From: Aquabacterium sp.
GTDB taxonomy: Bacteria; Pseudomonadota; Gammaproteobacteria; Burkholderiales; Burkholderiaceae_C
Direction of reading: 5' to 3'
Assembly: GCA_023150345.1 (NCBI GenBank)
Contig: JAKLLB010000018.1
Coordinates: 1 to 54,688, forward strand
DNA: 54,688 nt
Made by a program: the position numbers and the translations under genes. The notes beneath the pieces were generated by a model. It saw only the letters and a program-made list of their open reading frames with translations, made no database searches and had not been told where the DNA came from. Of this stretch, positions 47,472-54,688 are shown piece after piece (within the stretch, counting starts at the first letter, position 1; every line of letters begins with the position of its first letter).

Positions 47472-48752
47472 ATGTCCCGCACCGCATCCGTCAACGACAA
47501 GCAGCTCGCCTGCACGCAAGCCGCCGCCGAGAAGCAGCGAACGTGGTTCGCCGAGCTCAGGCGCGATGTATTCGAGCAGCAGCGCCCCTACGCGATCATC
47601 AACGCCGATACCCCGCACGACCTGTTCCACCTGATGGATGTGCCGGTGGTCACCAACCAGTGGTGGGCCGCCGTCATCGCCGCCAAGCGCCTGTCGCCCG
47701 ACTACCTGGACGGGATGAACGAGCGCGGCTACCACGCCGACCTGTGCCGCTACTGCAGCATGGGCCTGGCCAGCAGCCTGATCGACCTGCAGGAGCGGGC
47801 CCCCTGGGGCGGCCTGCCCAGGCCGGCGCTGCTGTGCGCGCGCCTGACCTGCGACTGCATGCAGCGCATATTCCAGCAGTGGGCCGACCACCTGGGTGCC
47901 CCGTTCTTCGCGCTGGAAGCGCCGGGCAGCAGCGTGTTGCCGGAACGCTGGTGGGAGCTGTCGCGCCACCGCTGGACCGAGCTGTGCGAGCCGCATCGGC
48001 TGGACCTGATGGTGGCCGAACTGCACGAGCTGATCGGCGTGCTCGAAGGCATCAGCGGCAAGCGCTACGACGAAGCGGCGCTGCGCGCCTTCCTGCAGCG
48101 CGTGAATCAGCAGGAAGAGTGCTTCGAGGACGTGCGCCAGATGATCGCGACGGCACCGCGGTGCCCCGTGCGCATCGGCGAGCAGATCACCAACGTGATG
48201 GCCACCCAGTGGCATCGCGGCAGCGACTGGGCACTGTCGCACGCGCGTGCCTTTCGGGACGAAGTGAAAGCTCGCGTCGACGCCGGCATCGGTGCATGCG
48301 ACCAGGAGCGCAAGCGCCTGATGTGGGTGGGTGCCGGCCTGTGGCACAACACCGCGTTCTACAGCGACTACGAAGCCAGCCACGGCGCGGCCTTCGTCTG
48401 GTCGATGTACCTGCCGTTCGGGCCGGACTGGTACATCCGCTATGGCCTGGACGACCCGCTGCGCGCGCTCGCCAGCCGGGTGGTCACGATGAACGAGGTG
48501 CTCCACAACGCACCCTACGCGCCGGCGTGGATCGTGCGCGAGGCCCAGCGCAACCGCATCGACGGCGCCGTGGTGCTCATGCCCCGTGGCAGTCGTCCGT
48601 CGGCCAGCGGGACGCTGTTCATCACCCACGCGCTCGAGGCCGCCGGCGTGCCCACGCTGCTGATCGAAGCCGACATGGTCGACGCCCGCGCCTGGGACGG
48701 CGCCGCCGTCGACGCGGCGATGACCCGATTCCTCGAGGAACGATTGACATGA
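47472..48752 (+). CDS. HgdA/BcrB-superfamily protein, partly retained cysteines
   Basis: A 426-residue partner of the preceding protein. Family features are INADTPHDLFHLMDVPVVTN, C92/C95 in DLCRYCSMGLASS, C127 in ARLTCDCMQRIFQQWA (the TCD motif, intact here) and LIEADMVDARAWD near the end. The final Cys of the usual SCRxxSxG segment is Ser in MPRGSRPSASG. So this subunit keeps two of the three expected ligand positions while its partner keeps one. It could bind a partial or altered cluster, or have lost the radical chemistry. The start is ATG at 47472, 9 bp after the previous stop; its stop overlaps the CapA-like start. Confidence 0.72.
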   Translation: MSRTASVNDKQLACTQAAAEKQRTWFAELRRDVFEQQRPYAIINADTPHDLFHLMDVPVVTNQWWAAVIAAKRLSPDYLDGMNERGYHADLCRYCSMGLASSLIDLQERAPWGGLPRPALLCARLTCDCMQRIFQQWADHLGAPFFALEAPGSSVLPERWWELSRHRWTELCEPHRLDLMVAELHELIGVLEGISGKRYDEAALRAFLQRVNQQEECFEDVRQMIATAPRCPVRIGEQITNVMATQWHRGSDWALSHARAFRDEVKARVDAGIGACDQERKRLMWVGAGLWHNTAFYSDYEASHGAAFVWSMYLPFGPDWYIRYGLDDPLRALASRVVTMNEVLHNAPYAPAWIVREAQRNRIDGAVVLMPRGSRPSASGTLFITHALEAAGVPTLLIEADMVDARAWDGAAVDAAMTRFLEERLT

Positions 48753-49876
48753 CCCGTGCCACCCTGATGATGGTCGGCGACCTGATCCTGGACGAACCCC
48801 GGCCCGACTCGTACTTCGAACCTTCCCGGGCATTGCTGAAGACGGCGGACGTGCTGGTCGGTCATGTCGAAGTGCCGCACACGTTGCGTGGCAGCGAGCA
48901 AAGCACCGATGTGCCCGCACCGCCGGCGCATCCCGATCACCTGCAGGCGCTGGCCCGCGCGGGATTCCACATTGCCACGCTGGCGGGCAATCACATCGCC
49001 GATGTCGGGCCGCAGGGCATCGCGGACACGGTGGCCACGCTGCAAGGGCTGGGGCTGCAGACCACCGGCGCCGGCGCCACCCTGGCCGCGGCGCGCGAGC
49101 CCGCCCGGGTCACGGCGCGTGGTGTTCGCGTCGGCGTGCTCAGCTACAACTGCGTGGGGCCCCGCGAGTCCTGGGCCACCTCGCGCAAGGCCGGGTGCGC
49201 CTACGTGAAGGTGCTCACCCATTACGAACTGGACTACGCCTCGCCCGGCGGCCCGCCGACCATCTACACCTTCGCCGCACCGGAGAGCCTGGAGGCGATG
49301 GCGGCCGACATCCAGGCGCTGCGCGCGCAGGTCGACACGCTGGTGGTGGCCCTGCACAAGGGCGTGGGCCACACGCCGGCGCGCATCGAGCGCTACGAGC
49401 GGGCGGTGAGCCATGCCGCCATCGACGCGGGAGCGGACATCGTCGTCGGTCACCACGCCCACATCCTGCGGGGCATCGAGCTGTACCAAGGCAAGCCCAT
49501 CTTCCACGGGCTGGGCAACTTCGTCACCGTCACGCGTGCGCTCTCGGTCAGCGACAACGACAGCCCCGAGCGTCTGGCCTGGGCCCGACGCCGTGAGCAG
49601 CTGTTCGGGTTCGCACCGGACCCGACGATGCCCACCTACCCGTTCCACCCCGAGAGCCGGCACACCGCGATCGCGCGCTGCGAGGTCGCTGCCGGCGGCG
49701 TGCTCGAAGCCGGTTTCGTGCCCTGCCACATCGATGGCAGCGCTCGGCCCGAACCGCTGACCCGCTCACGAGGCGGCGACCGGGTGGTGGACTACATCGG
49801 CCAGATCTCGGCCGCAGCAGGCCTGCGCATCACGCTCGAGTGGCAGGGCGACTGGGTCCGGGTGCTCCCCGCATGA
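48749..49876 (+). CDS. CapA-family (calcineurin-like fold) protein without an export signal
   Basis: A 375-residue protein of the CapA/PgsA (poly-gamma-glutamate biosynthesis) metallophosphoesterase family: LMMVGDLILDEPRP at the start, LAGNHIADVGPQGIADTVAT, VALHKGVGHTP, and the hallmark VGHHAHILRGIELYQGKPIF with HGLGNFV. Membrane or signal sequence, usual in capsule CapA proteins, is absent; the protein should be cytoplasmic. Being inside a CoA-dependent catabolic operon rather than with capsule genes, it probably acts on a substrate-derived phosphoester or amide, which cannot be named. ATGA overlaps on both sides show tight co-translation. Confidence 0.78.
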   Translation: MTRATLMMVGDLILDEPRPDSYFEPSRALLKTADVLVGHVEVPHTLRGSEQSTDVPAPPAHPDHLQALARAGFHIATLAGNHIADVGPQGIADTVATLQGLGLQTTGAGATLAAAREPARVTARGVRVGVLSYNCVGPRESWATSRKAGCAYVKVLTHYELDYASPGGPPTIYTFAAPESLEAMAADIQALRAQVDTLVVALHKGVGHTPARIERYERAVSHAAIDAGADIVVGHHAHILRGIELYQGKPIFHGLGNFVTVTRALSVSDNDSPERLAWARRREQLFGFAPDPTMPTYPFHPESRHTAIARCEVAAGGVLEAGFVPCHIDGSARPEPLTRSRGGDRVVDYIGQISAAAGLRITLEWQGDWVRVLPA

Positions 49877-51126
49877 AAACCAACATCGACCACCAACCCC
49901 GCCCGCTCGAGGGCGTGACCGTGCTCGACCTGACCGCAGCGCTGGCCGGGCCCTACGCCACGTTGCTGCTGGCCGGCCTGGGCGCGCGCGTGATCAAGAT
50001 CGAGAACCCACGCTCGCCCGACACGGCGCGACACAACGCGCCCTTCGTCGGCCGCGATGGGGTTCACATGCAGCGTCGGCACGACGACGACATGTCGCTT
50101 GCGATCATGGAGCGAGCCCGCAACAAGCTGTCGATCACGCTGAACCTGAAGTCACCGCGCGGCCGCGAGCTGTTCATGCAGCTGGCCGCCCAGGCCGACG
50201 CGGTGGTGGAGAACTTCAGCGCCGGCACGGCCGATCGGCTCGGCGTGGGATACGGCGCGCTCTCGGCCATCAATCCGCGCCTGGTCTACACGTCCATCAG
50301 CGGCTTCGGCGCCAACATGGTGTCGGCACAGAACAAGGCGATGGACACCATCGTCCAGGCGCTCTCGGGCCTGATGATGACCAGTGGCGGGCCGAACGAT
50401 CCGCCGGTGCGCGTGGGCGTGCCGTTCGGCGACCTGGCAGCGCCGCTGTACGCGGTGATCGGCACCCTGGCCGCACTGATGCAGGCGCGTGCCACCGGCC
50501 GCGGCCAGCACGTCGACGTGTCGCTGCTGGGCGCCATCACGGCCATGGTGGCGGCCGAGCCCTTCGAAGTGATGCGCCGCGCCGGGCAGGAAACCCGCAC
50601 CGGCAACACCATGCCGCGGCTGGCACCCTTCGGCATCTTTCCCACACGCGACGGCTACGTCGCGATCTGCGCGCCCACCGACGCCTTCTCGGCGGCGTTG
50701 TTCGACGCCATGCAGCGCCCCGACCTGCGGGTCGACGAACGGTTCATCGACCGCGAGCAGCGGGTGAAGCACGGCGACGAGCTGCACCGCCTGATCGAGG
50801 ACTGGACGCGCACGCTGGATACCGACCAGGCGGTGCAGACGCTCGCCACCTGCGGCGTCCCGTCCGGACGTGTGCGCGATCCGGGCGAGGCCACGCGCGA
50901 CCCTCGCCTGCTCGCGCGAGGCGAGACCGAGCGCCTGGAGCACCCGATATACGGGGCCGTCGACGACGTGGTGGTGGGGGGACTGCCGATCCGCATGACC
51001 GGTTCGTTCGCCGGCTTCGACCGGGCGGCCCCACGGTTGGGCGAGCACAACACGCAGCTGTTCGGCGAGTTGCTCGGCCTGGATGCCGCAACCCTGCAGG
51101 CGCTCGCCAGCGCAGGCGTGATCTGA
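49873..51126 (+). CDS. CaiB/BaiF-type (family III) CoA transferase
   Basis: A 417-residue enzyme moving CoA between carboxylic acids. Markers are LEGVTVLDLTAALAGPYATL (start), LGARVIKIENP, NKLSITLNLKSPRGRELFMQ, VENFSAGTADRLGVGYGALS, LVYTSISGFG, and the active-site Asp in NKAMDTIVQALSGLM; ATGRGQHVDVSLLGA follows. Full length for the family. It gives the operon its own way of making a CoA ester for the Hgd-like pair. Confidence 0.88.
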   Translation: MKTNIDHQPRPLEGVTVLDLTAALAGPYATLLLAGLGARVIKIENPRSPDTARHNAPFVGRDGVHMQRRHDDDMSLAIMERARNKLSITLNLKSPRGRELFMQLAAQADAVVENFSAGTADRLGVGYGALSAINPRLVYTSISGFGANMVSAQNKAMDTIVQALSGLMMTSGGPNDPPVRVGVPFGDLAAPLYAVIGTLAALMQARATGRGQHVDVSLLGAITAMVAAEPFEVMRRAGQETRTGNTMPRLAPFGIFPTRDGYVAICAPTDAFSAALFDAMQRPDLRVDERFIDREQRVKHGDELHRLIEDWTRTLDTDQAVQTLATCGVPSGRVRDPGEATRDPRLLARGETERLEHPIYGAVDDVVVGGLPIRMTGSFAGFDRAAPRLGEHNTQLFGELLGLDAATLQALASAGVI

Positions 51127-51134
51127 GGCTGGCC

Positions 51135-52100
51135 ATGACAGGCGCCCAACCCCCACTGCCCGCAACCGTGCGACTGGCGCGGCTGATCGGGCTGGGCGTG
51201 CTGGTCATCGCGCCGGCACTCGCACCAGCACTCGCGGCGCCCGATGGGGCTCGCGCCGTCTCCGAGCATGCCTCCGGCCCCAACGCGGCACCCGCGCCGA
51301 TGCGCACAGTCAATCCCGGTGCACCGCTGTACCGGCAGATCCCGCCGGAAGTGCGCGCGCTGGGCGTGCTGCGCTTCGTGGGCGACTCGCACCCGCCGTA
51401 CCGCATCCTCAGCGACGAGCGCGAGATCCGCGACGGCATCGATGCCGACCTGGCCCGTCTGCTTGAACCGGTGCTGGGTGTACCCATCCGCCACCATGTG
51501 GTGAACGGCCTTTCGGCCACGCTGGCCGGACTCGAGGCCGGTCGCTACGACGTGGCCATGGGGCCGGCGCTGGCGACGCGAGAGCGCCAGTTGCGCCTGG
51601 ACGGGGTGTCCTGGCTGATCACCCGACCGTCCTTCGTCTATCCCACCAGCCGACCCGCGCGCTACCGGCGCGTGGAAGACCTGTGCGGCCGCAAGATCTC
51701 GTACGTGGCCGGCAGCGTGACCGAGCGCGTCGTCAACCGCATCGTCGATCGCTGCGCCGCAGCCGGCCTGGCAGCCTCGCAGCATGTGCCGCTCGCGGAC
51801 ACCAACATGACGATGGTGGCCACCCAGGCTGGCCGGGCCGATCTGGCTGGCATGACCCTCACCGCCGCGCTGCATGCCGCGCACATCAGCGAGGGTCGCT
51901 TCGAGGTCTATACGGACGAGACGGGATCGCTCGGCACCGACCTGCTGAGCCTGTTCGTGACCAAGCGCTCGGGCCTGGCCCCTGTGATGCTGGCCGCGAT
52001 GCAGCACATCGTGGCCAGCGGCGAGTACCAGCGCGTGATGGCCAAGTGGGGCGTCACGGCCGTCAGCGTGCAGGCACCGCGCATGAACGCCGCACAGTGA
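51135..52100 (+). CDS. Periplasmic solute-binding protein (family 3 type)
   Basis: A 321-residue exported protein with a signal peptide (LIGLGVLVIAPALAPALAAP, no lipobox Cys) and an unusually long Ala/Pro-rich linker before the ligand domain at about residue 70. LRFVGDSHPPYRILSDEREI, GIDADLARLLEPVLG and VMGPALATRERQ-type segments (DVAMGPALATRERQLRLDGV) are the SBP_bac_3 pattern; EYQRVMAKWGV ends the fold. It delivers the substrate to the permease encoded 7 bp downstream. GAGG precedes the ATG. Confidence 0.82.
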   Translation: MTGAQPPLPATVRLARLIGLGVLVIAPALAPALAAPDGARAVSEHASGPNAAPAPMRTVNPGAPLYRQIPPEVRALGVLRFVGDSHPPYRILSDEREIRDGIDADLARLLEPVLGVPIRHHVVNGLSATLAGLEAGRYDVAMGPALATRERQLRLDGVSWLITRPSFVYPTSRPARYRRVEDLCGRKISYVAGSVTERVVNRIVDRCAAAGLAASQHVPLADTNMTMVATQAGRADLAGMTLTAALHAAHISEGRFEVYTDETGSLGTDLLSLFVTKRSGLAPVMLAAMQHIVASGEYQRVMAKWGVTAVSVQAPRMNAAQ

Positions 52101-52107
52101 GCTTGCC

Positions 52108-53064
52108 ATGAATCCGAAGCCCGATCTCAAGCGAGTCGATGCCCCATCCGCGCCCGGTTCCGCGCCCGACGATGTGTCCCATGCGTTGCCGCGCCGCCGC
52201 TGGGGCGTGCTGGCGGCCAACACGGTGATGCTGCTGTTCGCCCTGCAGGTCGTGGTCTTCCTGGTCACGCAGCCGCGCTTCGAGTGGAGCGTCGTGGCCG
52301 AGTACTTCACCGCCAGGGTGGTGCTCCAGGGCCTGGGCGTGAGCGTCTGGCTCACGGTGGTCGGCATGGTCCTGGGCACGCTGCTGGGCACGACCCTGGC
52401 GCTGCTCAAGCTCAGCGATTTCCGTGTCGGCCATGCCTTCGCTTCGCTCTACGTCTGGCTGTTCCGCGGCACGCCGCTGCTGATTCAGCTGCTGTTCTGG
52501 TACAACCTGGCGTACCTGCTGCCCACGTTGAGCATCGGCATCCCGTTCGGCCCCACGCTCGCGAGCTGGGACACCAACGAGGTGATCACGCCGTTCATCG
52601 CAGCGGTGCTCGGGCTGGCGCTGAACGAGGCCGCCTACATGGCCGAGATCATGCGTGCAGGCATCCTCTCGGTGGATCCGGGCCAGCGCGACGCGGCCCG
52701 TGCGTTGGGCTTCACGCCGTTCAAGGCCTTCCGCCGCATCGTCTTCCCCCAGGCCATGCGCTTCGTGCTGCCGCCCGCCGGCAGCCAGGTGATCGGGATG
52801 CTCAAGGGCACCTCGCTGGTCAGCGTGATCGCCATGACGGACCTGCTGTTCTCGGTGCAGACCATCTACAACCGCAACTTCAAGGTCGTTCCCTTGTTGC
52901 TGGTGGCGCTGCTTTGGTACCTGGCCATCTTTTCACTGCTGAGCTGGTTCCAGTGGCGGCTGGAACAGCACTACTCGCGGGGCCATGCCCGCAGCCCGCT
53001 TCGTCCGCCCACCGACAGCCCGCGCGCACTGCCGACGGGCAAGACCAAGGAGACGACATCATGA
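52108..53064 (+). CDS. ABC transporter permease, polar amino-acid (HisM/GlnP) type
   Basis: A 318-residue membrane protein with five or six helices and the ATPase-docking EAA loop (LNEAAYMAEIMRAGILSVDP, then GQRDAARALGFTPFKAFRRI). LYVWLFRGTPLLIQLLFWYN is typical of this type. A cytoplasmic N-terminal extension of about 30 residues is Pro/Ala/Asp-rich. It forms the translocation path with the ATPase at 45514. Its stop overlaps the start of the TonB receptor. Confidence 0.87.
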   Translation: MNPKPDLKRVDAPSAPGSAPDDVSHALPRRRWGVLAANTVMLLFALQVVVFLVTQPRFEWSVVAEYFTARVVLQGLGVSVWLTVVGMVLGTLLGTTLALLKLSDFRVGHAFASLYVWLFRGTPLLIQLLFWYNLAYLLPTLSIGIPFGPTLASWDTNEVITPFIAAVLGLALNEAAYMAEIMRAGILSVDPGQRDAARALGFTPFKAFRRIVFPQAMRFVLPPAGSQVIGMLKGTSLVSVIAMTDLLFSVQTIYNRNFKVVPLLLVALLWYLAIFSLLSWFQWRLEQHYSRGHARSPLRPPTDSPRALPTGKTKETTS

Positions 53065-54688
53065 GACACCGGAACGCTCACCCTCGGGCCTGGGCCCTGA
53101 CACCCCTGGCCGGCGCGCTGCTGGCGCTGCCCGGCCTGGGCGCCGCACAATCGGCCAGCCCATCGGCCAGCCCGCCTGCAACGGCGGCCTCGGCAGCGGA
53201 TGCCTCGCAGCAGGTGATCGTGGTCACCAGCCGCATCGGCCGCAGCGGCTTCACCGCGCCGACGCCGGTCACCCAGCTCGGCGCCGCCGACCTCGAGGTG
53301 CGCGGCGCCACCACGATCGCCAACCTGGTGTTCGAGTTGCCCGCGACCCGACCGGCACCTGTGGCGCCATTCACGCTGCAGTTCACCGGCGGCGCCTACA
53401 TCGACCTGCGCGGCATGGGGCACAACCGCACGCTGGTGCTGGTCGATGGCCAACGCTTCGTGCCCACCACGTCCTCGGGCATCGTCGACACCAACGTCGT
53501 GCCCTCGGCGTTGATCGAACGGGTGGACATCGTGACCGGCGGCGCCTCCGCGGCCTGGGGCTCCGACGCCGTGGCCGGCGTGGCCAACTTCGTGTTCAAG
53601 AAGAAGCTCGACGGCTTCAGCGCCAATCTGCAGTACGGCCAGAGCGAGAAGGGCGACAACAAGGAGACCGCCGTCAGCCTGGGCTGGGGCCACAGCTTCG
53701 GAGGCGGCCGCGGAGAGATCATGGTGGCCGGCGAGTTCACGCAGCTGACCGACCCCGTGGCCCAGCGCGACCGCGAGTGGTCCAACGCACGCTGGGGCTT
53801 GGTGTCCGGTGCCGTCGACGGCGTGAACTACGCACGCATCGCCACGCCCGGTCTCACCTTGTCGGGGCTGACGACGGGCGGCGTGATCACCGCCGGCAAC
53901 GGCGGGCCGCTGCCGGCCAGCAGCCCGTTGCGGGGCATCCAGTTCGGTGCCGGCGGCGCGGTGCAGCCCTACACCTACGGCACGAACCTGGGGACCACCT
54001 TGATGGTGGGTGGCAGCGGTGGCTGGCTGGCCGACAACACGCTGATGACTTCTCCGCTCGACCGCCAGAGCGTGTACGTGCGCACCACCTACGACTTCAG
54101 CCGGTCGCTGCGGGGTTGGCTGGATCTGTCCTACGCGCGATCGCACAGCGAACTGGACCGCAATCCGTTCACCAGCCCCGGAGCGCTGGAGACCACCGCG
54201 CTGACCATCGACCGCCGCAACCCCTACCTGCCGGCACCGGTCGCTGCGCTGATGGATGCGAACAAGCTCACCAGCTTCTCGATGGGGCGCATCAACGCCG
54301 AGCTCGGCCCGCCCCACAACGACGTGACCAACGAGGTGGCCCGCATCGCCGCCGGCCTGTCTGGAACGGTGGGGCAAGCGCGCTGGAAGGCCTACCTCAC
54401 GCACGGGCGCACCGACTACCTGGGGCAACTGAGCAACCATTTGAACGTCGCCAATTGGCGAGCGGCCACCGACGTGATCACCGGCGCCGACGGCCAGGCC
54501 ATCTGCAACCCGGCCACCGTCGCCCGCCTCGGTGCGGCGCCCGGCTGCGTGCCGGCCAATGTGTTCGGCCCCGGCGCTGTGTCGCCTGATGTGCGCGCCT
54601 ATGTCACGGGCACCATGTGGCAGGGCATCACCATGCAGCAGGATGCCGGCGGCGCCTCGATCCAGGCCGACCCATTCTCGACCTGGGC
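53061..54688 (+). CDS. TonB-dependent receptor, cut by the window end
   Basis: The first 542 codons of a receptor; no stop before 54688. Signal peptide LTPLAGALLALPGLGAAQ (about residues 13-30), an Ala/Ser/Pro linker, TonB box QVIVVTSR (about residues 52-59), plug domain with YIDLRGMGHNRTLVLVDGQR and VDIVTGGASAAWGSDAVAGV, then barrel strands. The segments LRGMGHNRTLVLVDGQRFVP and GSDAVAGVANFVFKKK match the oligomeric/iron-transport-like receptors that import varied organic ligands. AAGGAG lies 8 nt before the ATG at 53061, which overlaps the permease stop, so outer- and inner-membrane import of the same compound are co-expressed. Confidence 0.85.
   Translation, partial: MRHRNAHPRAWALTPLAGALLALPGLGAAQSASPSASPPATAASAADASQQVIVVTSRIGRSGFTAPTPVTQLGAADLEVRGATTIANLVFELPATRPAPVAPFTLQFTGGAYIDLRGMGHNRTLVLVDGQRFVPTTSSGIVDTNVVPSALIERVDIVTGGASAAWGSDAVAGVANFVFKKKLDGFSANLQYGQSEKGDNKETAVSLGWGHSFGGGRGEIMVAGEFTQLTDPVAQRDREWSNARWGLVSGAVDGVNYARIATPGLTLSGLTTGGVITAGNGGPLPASSPLRGIQFGAGGAVQPYTYGTNLGTTLMVGGSGGWLADNTLMTSPLDRQSVYVRTTYDFSRSLRGWLDLSYARSHSELDRNPFTSPGALETTALTIDRRNPYLPAPVAALMDANKLTSFSMGRINAELGPPHNDVTNEVARIAAGLSGTVGQARWKAYLTHGRTDYLGQLSNHLNVANWRAATDVITGADGQAICNPATVARLGAAPGCVPANVFGPGAVSPDVRAYVTGTMWQGITMQQDAGGASIQADPFSTW

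Noticed and set aside
48749-49876. Calling the CapA-like gene a capsule biosynthesis gene
   Set aside because: No other capsule gene is near and the protein has no membrane or export signal; the operon is catabolic in content.
1-54688. CRISPR arrays, tRNA or rRNA genes, insertion sequences, integrase or phage genes
   Set aside because: No regularly spaced repeats, no tRNA-like or rRNA-like stretches and no transposase or integrase motifs were found on either strand by reading.

Overview
The window is uniformly GC-rich, with dense, mostly co-oriented genes, many ATGA start/stop overlaps and several GTG/TTG starts. Gene content (Burkholderiales-type porin, NodD-like LysR regulators, DUF1302/DUF1329/YCF48/RND cluster, Bcr/Hgd-type enzymes, CaiB-type CoA transferase, TonB receptors) points to a betaproteobacterium of the order Burkholderiales with broad catabolism of aromatic or other hard-to-degrade carboxylic acids. 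No rRNA, tRNA, CRISPR array, integrase or insertion sequence was seen.

Layout. (1) 1-5.3 kb: an IclR regulator, a VOC protein, an acyl-CoA thioesterase-like protein, a secreted GH39-like glycosidase, a decayed chemoreceptor gene and a tiny membrane protein. (2) 5.4-13.6 kb, minus strand: the DUF1302 / DUF1329 / YCF48 / RND (MMPL) envelope set, ending in an FrhB-like iron-sulfur flavoprotein. Two related 34-nt elements flank this block. (3) 13.9-21.9 kb, minus strand: a LysR regulator, then a tight operon of hydantoinase/oxoprolinase A and B subunits, an NTF2-like protein, an acyl-CoA ligase and an enoyl-CoA hydratase. (4) 22-27.4 kb, minus strand: AraC regulator, BadF/HgdC-type activator ATPase, a BcrB/HgdA-type dehydratase/reductase subunit and an ADP-forming acyl-CoA synthetase. 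(5) 27.5-36.5 kb: a meta-cleavage operon (class III extradiol dioxygenase, semialdehyde dehydrogenase, hydratase, FAH-family isomerase/decarboxylase, SDR, phytoene-dehydrogenase-like flavoprotein, ketopantoate-reductase-like protein) led by a 76-aa helix-hairpin-helix protein, with a divergent SDR that lacks its catalytic Tyr. (6) 36.9-44.8 kb: a porin gene broken by one stop codon, a second NodD-like LysR gene divergent from an MFS transporter, a TonB receptor and a CpxR/CpxA-like two-component pair. (7) 44.9 kb to the end: a MarR regulator divergent from an operon ABC ATPase / two HgdB/BcrC-superfamily proteins / CapA-like phosphoesterase / CaiB CoA transferase / solute-binding protein / permease / TonB receptor (cut by the window end).

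How it fits together. The genes look like an uptake-to-ring-cleavage toolkit: TonB receptors and porin for outer-membrane entry, ABC and MFS transporters for the inner membrane, three ways to form CoA thioesters (AMP-forming, ADP-forming, CoA transfer), Bcr/Hgd-type reductive or dehydrating enzymes, and an oxygen-dependent meta-cleavage branch. Paired ATC-N9-GAT boxes set 22 bp apart recur in at least four intergenic regions next to NodD-like LysR genes and suggest a shared local regulon. The most unusual part is the MarR-controlled operon at 45.5-54.7 kb: its HgdB-like pair has lost several of the usual cluster-ligating cysteines and it sits with a CapA-family protein and a complete import system, a combination I do not recognise as a described pathway. 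All functional calls come from reading motifs by eye; no database search was run.
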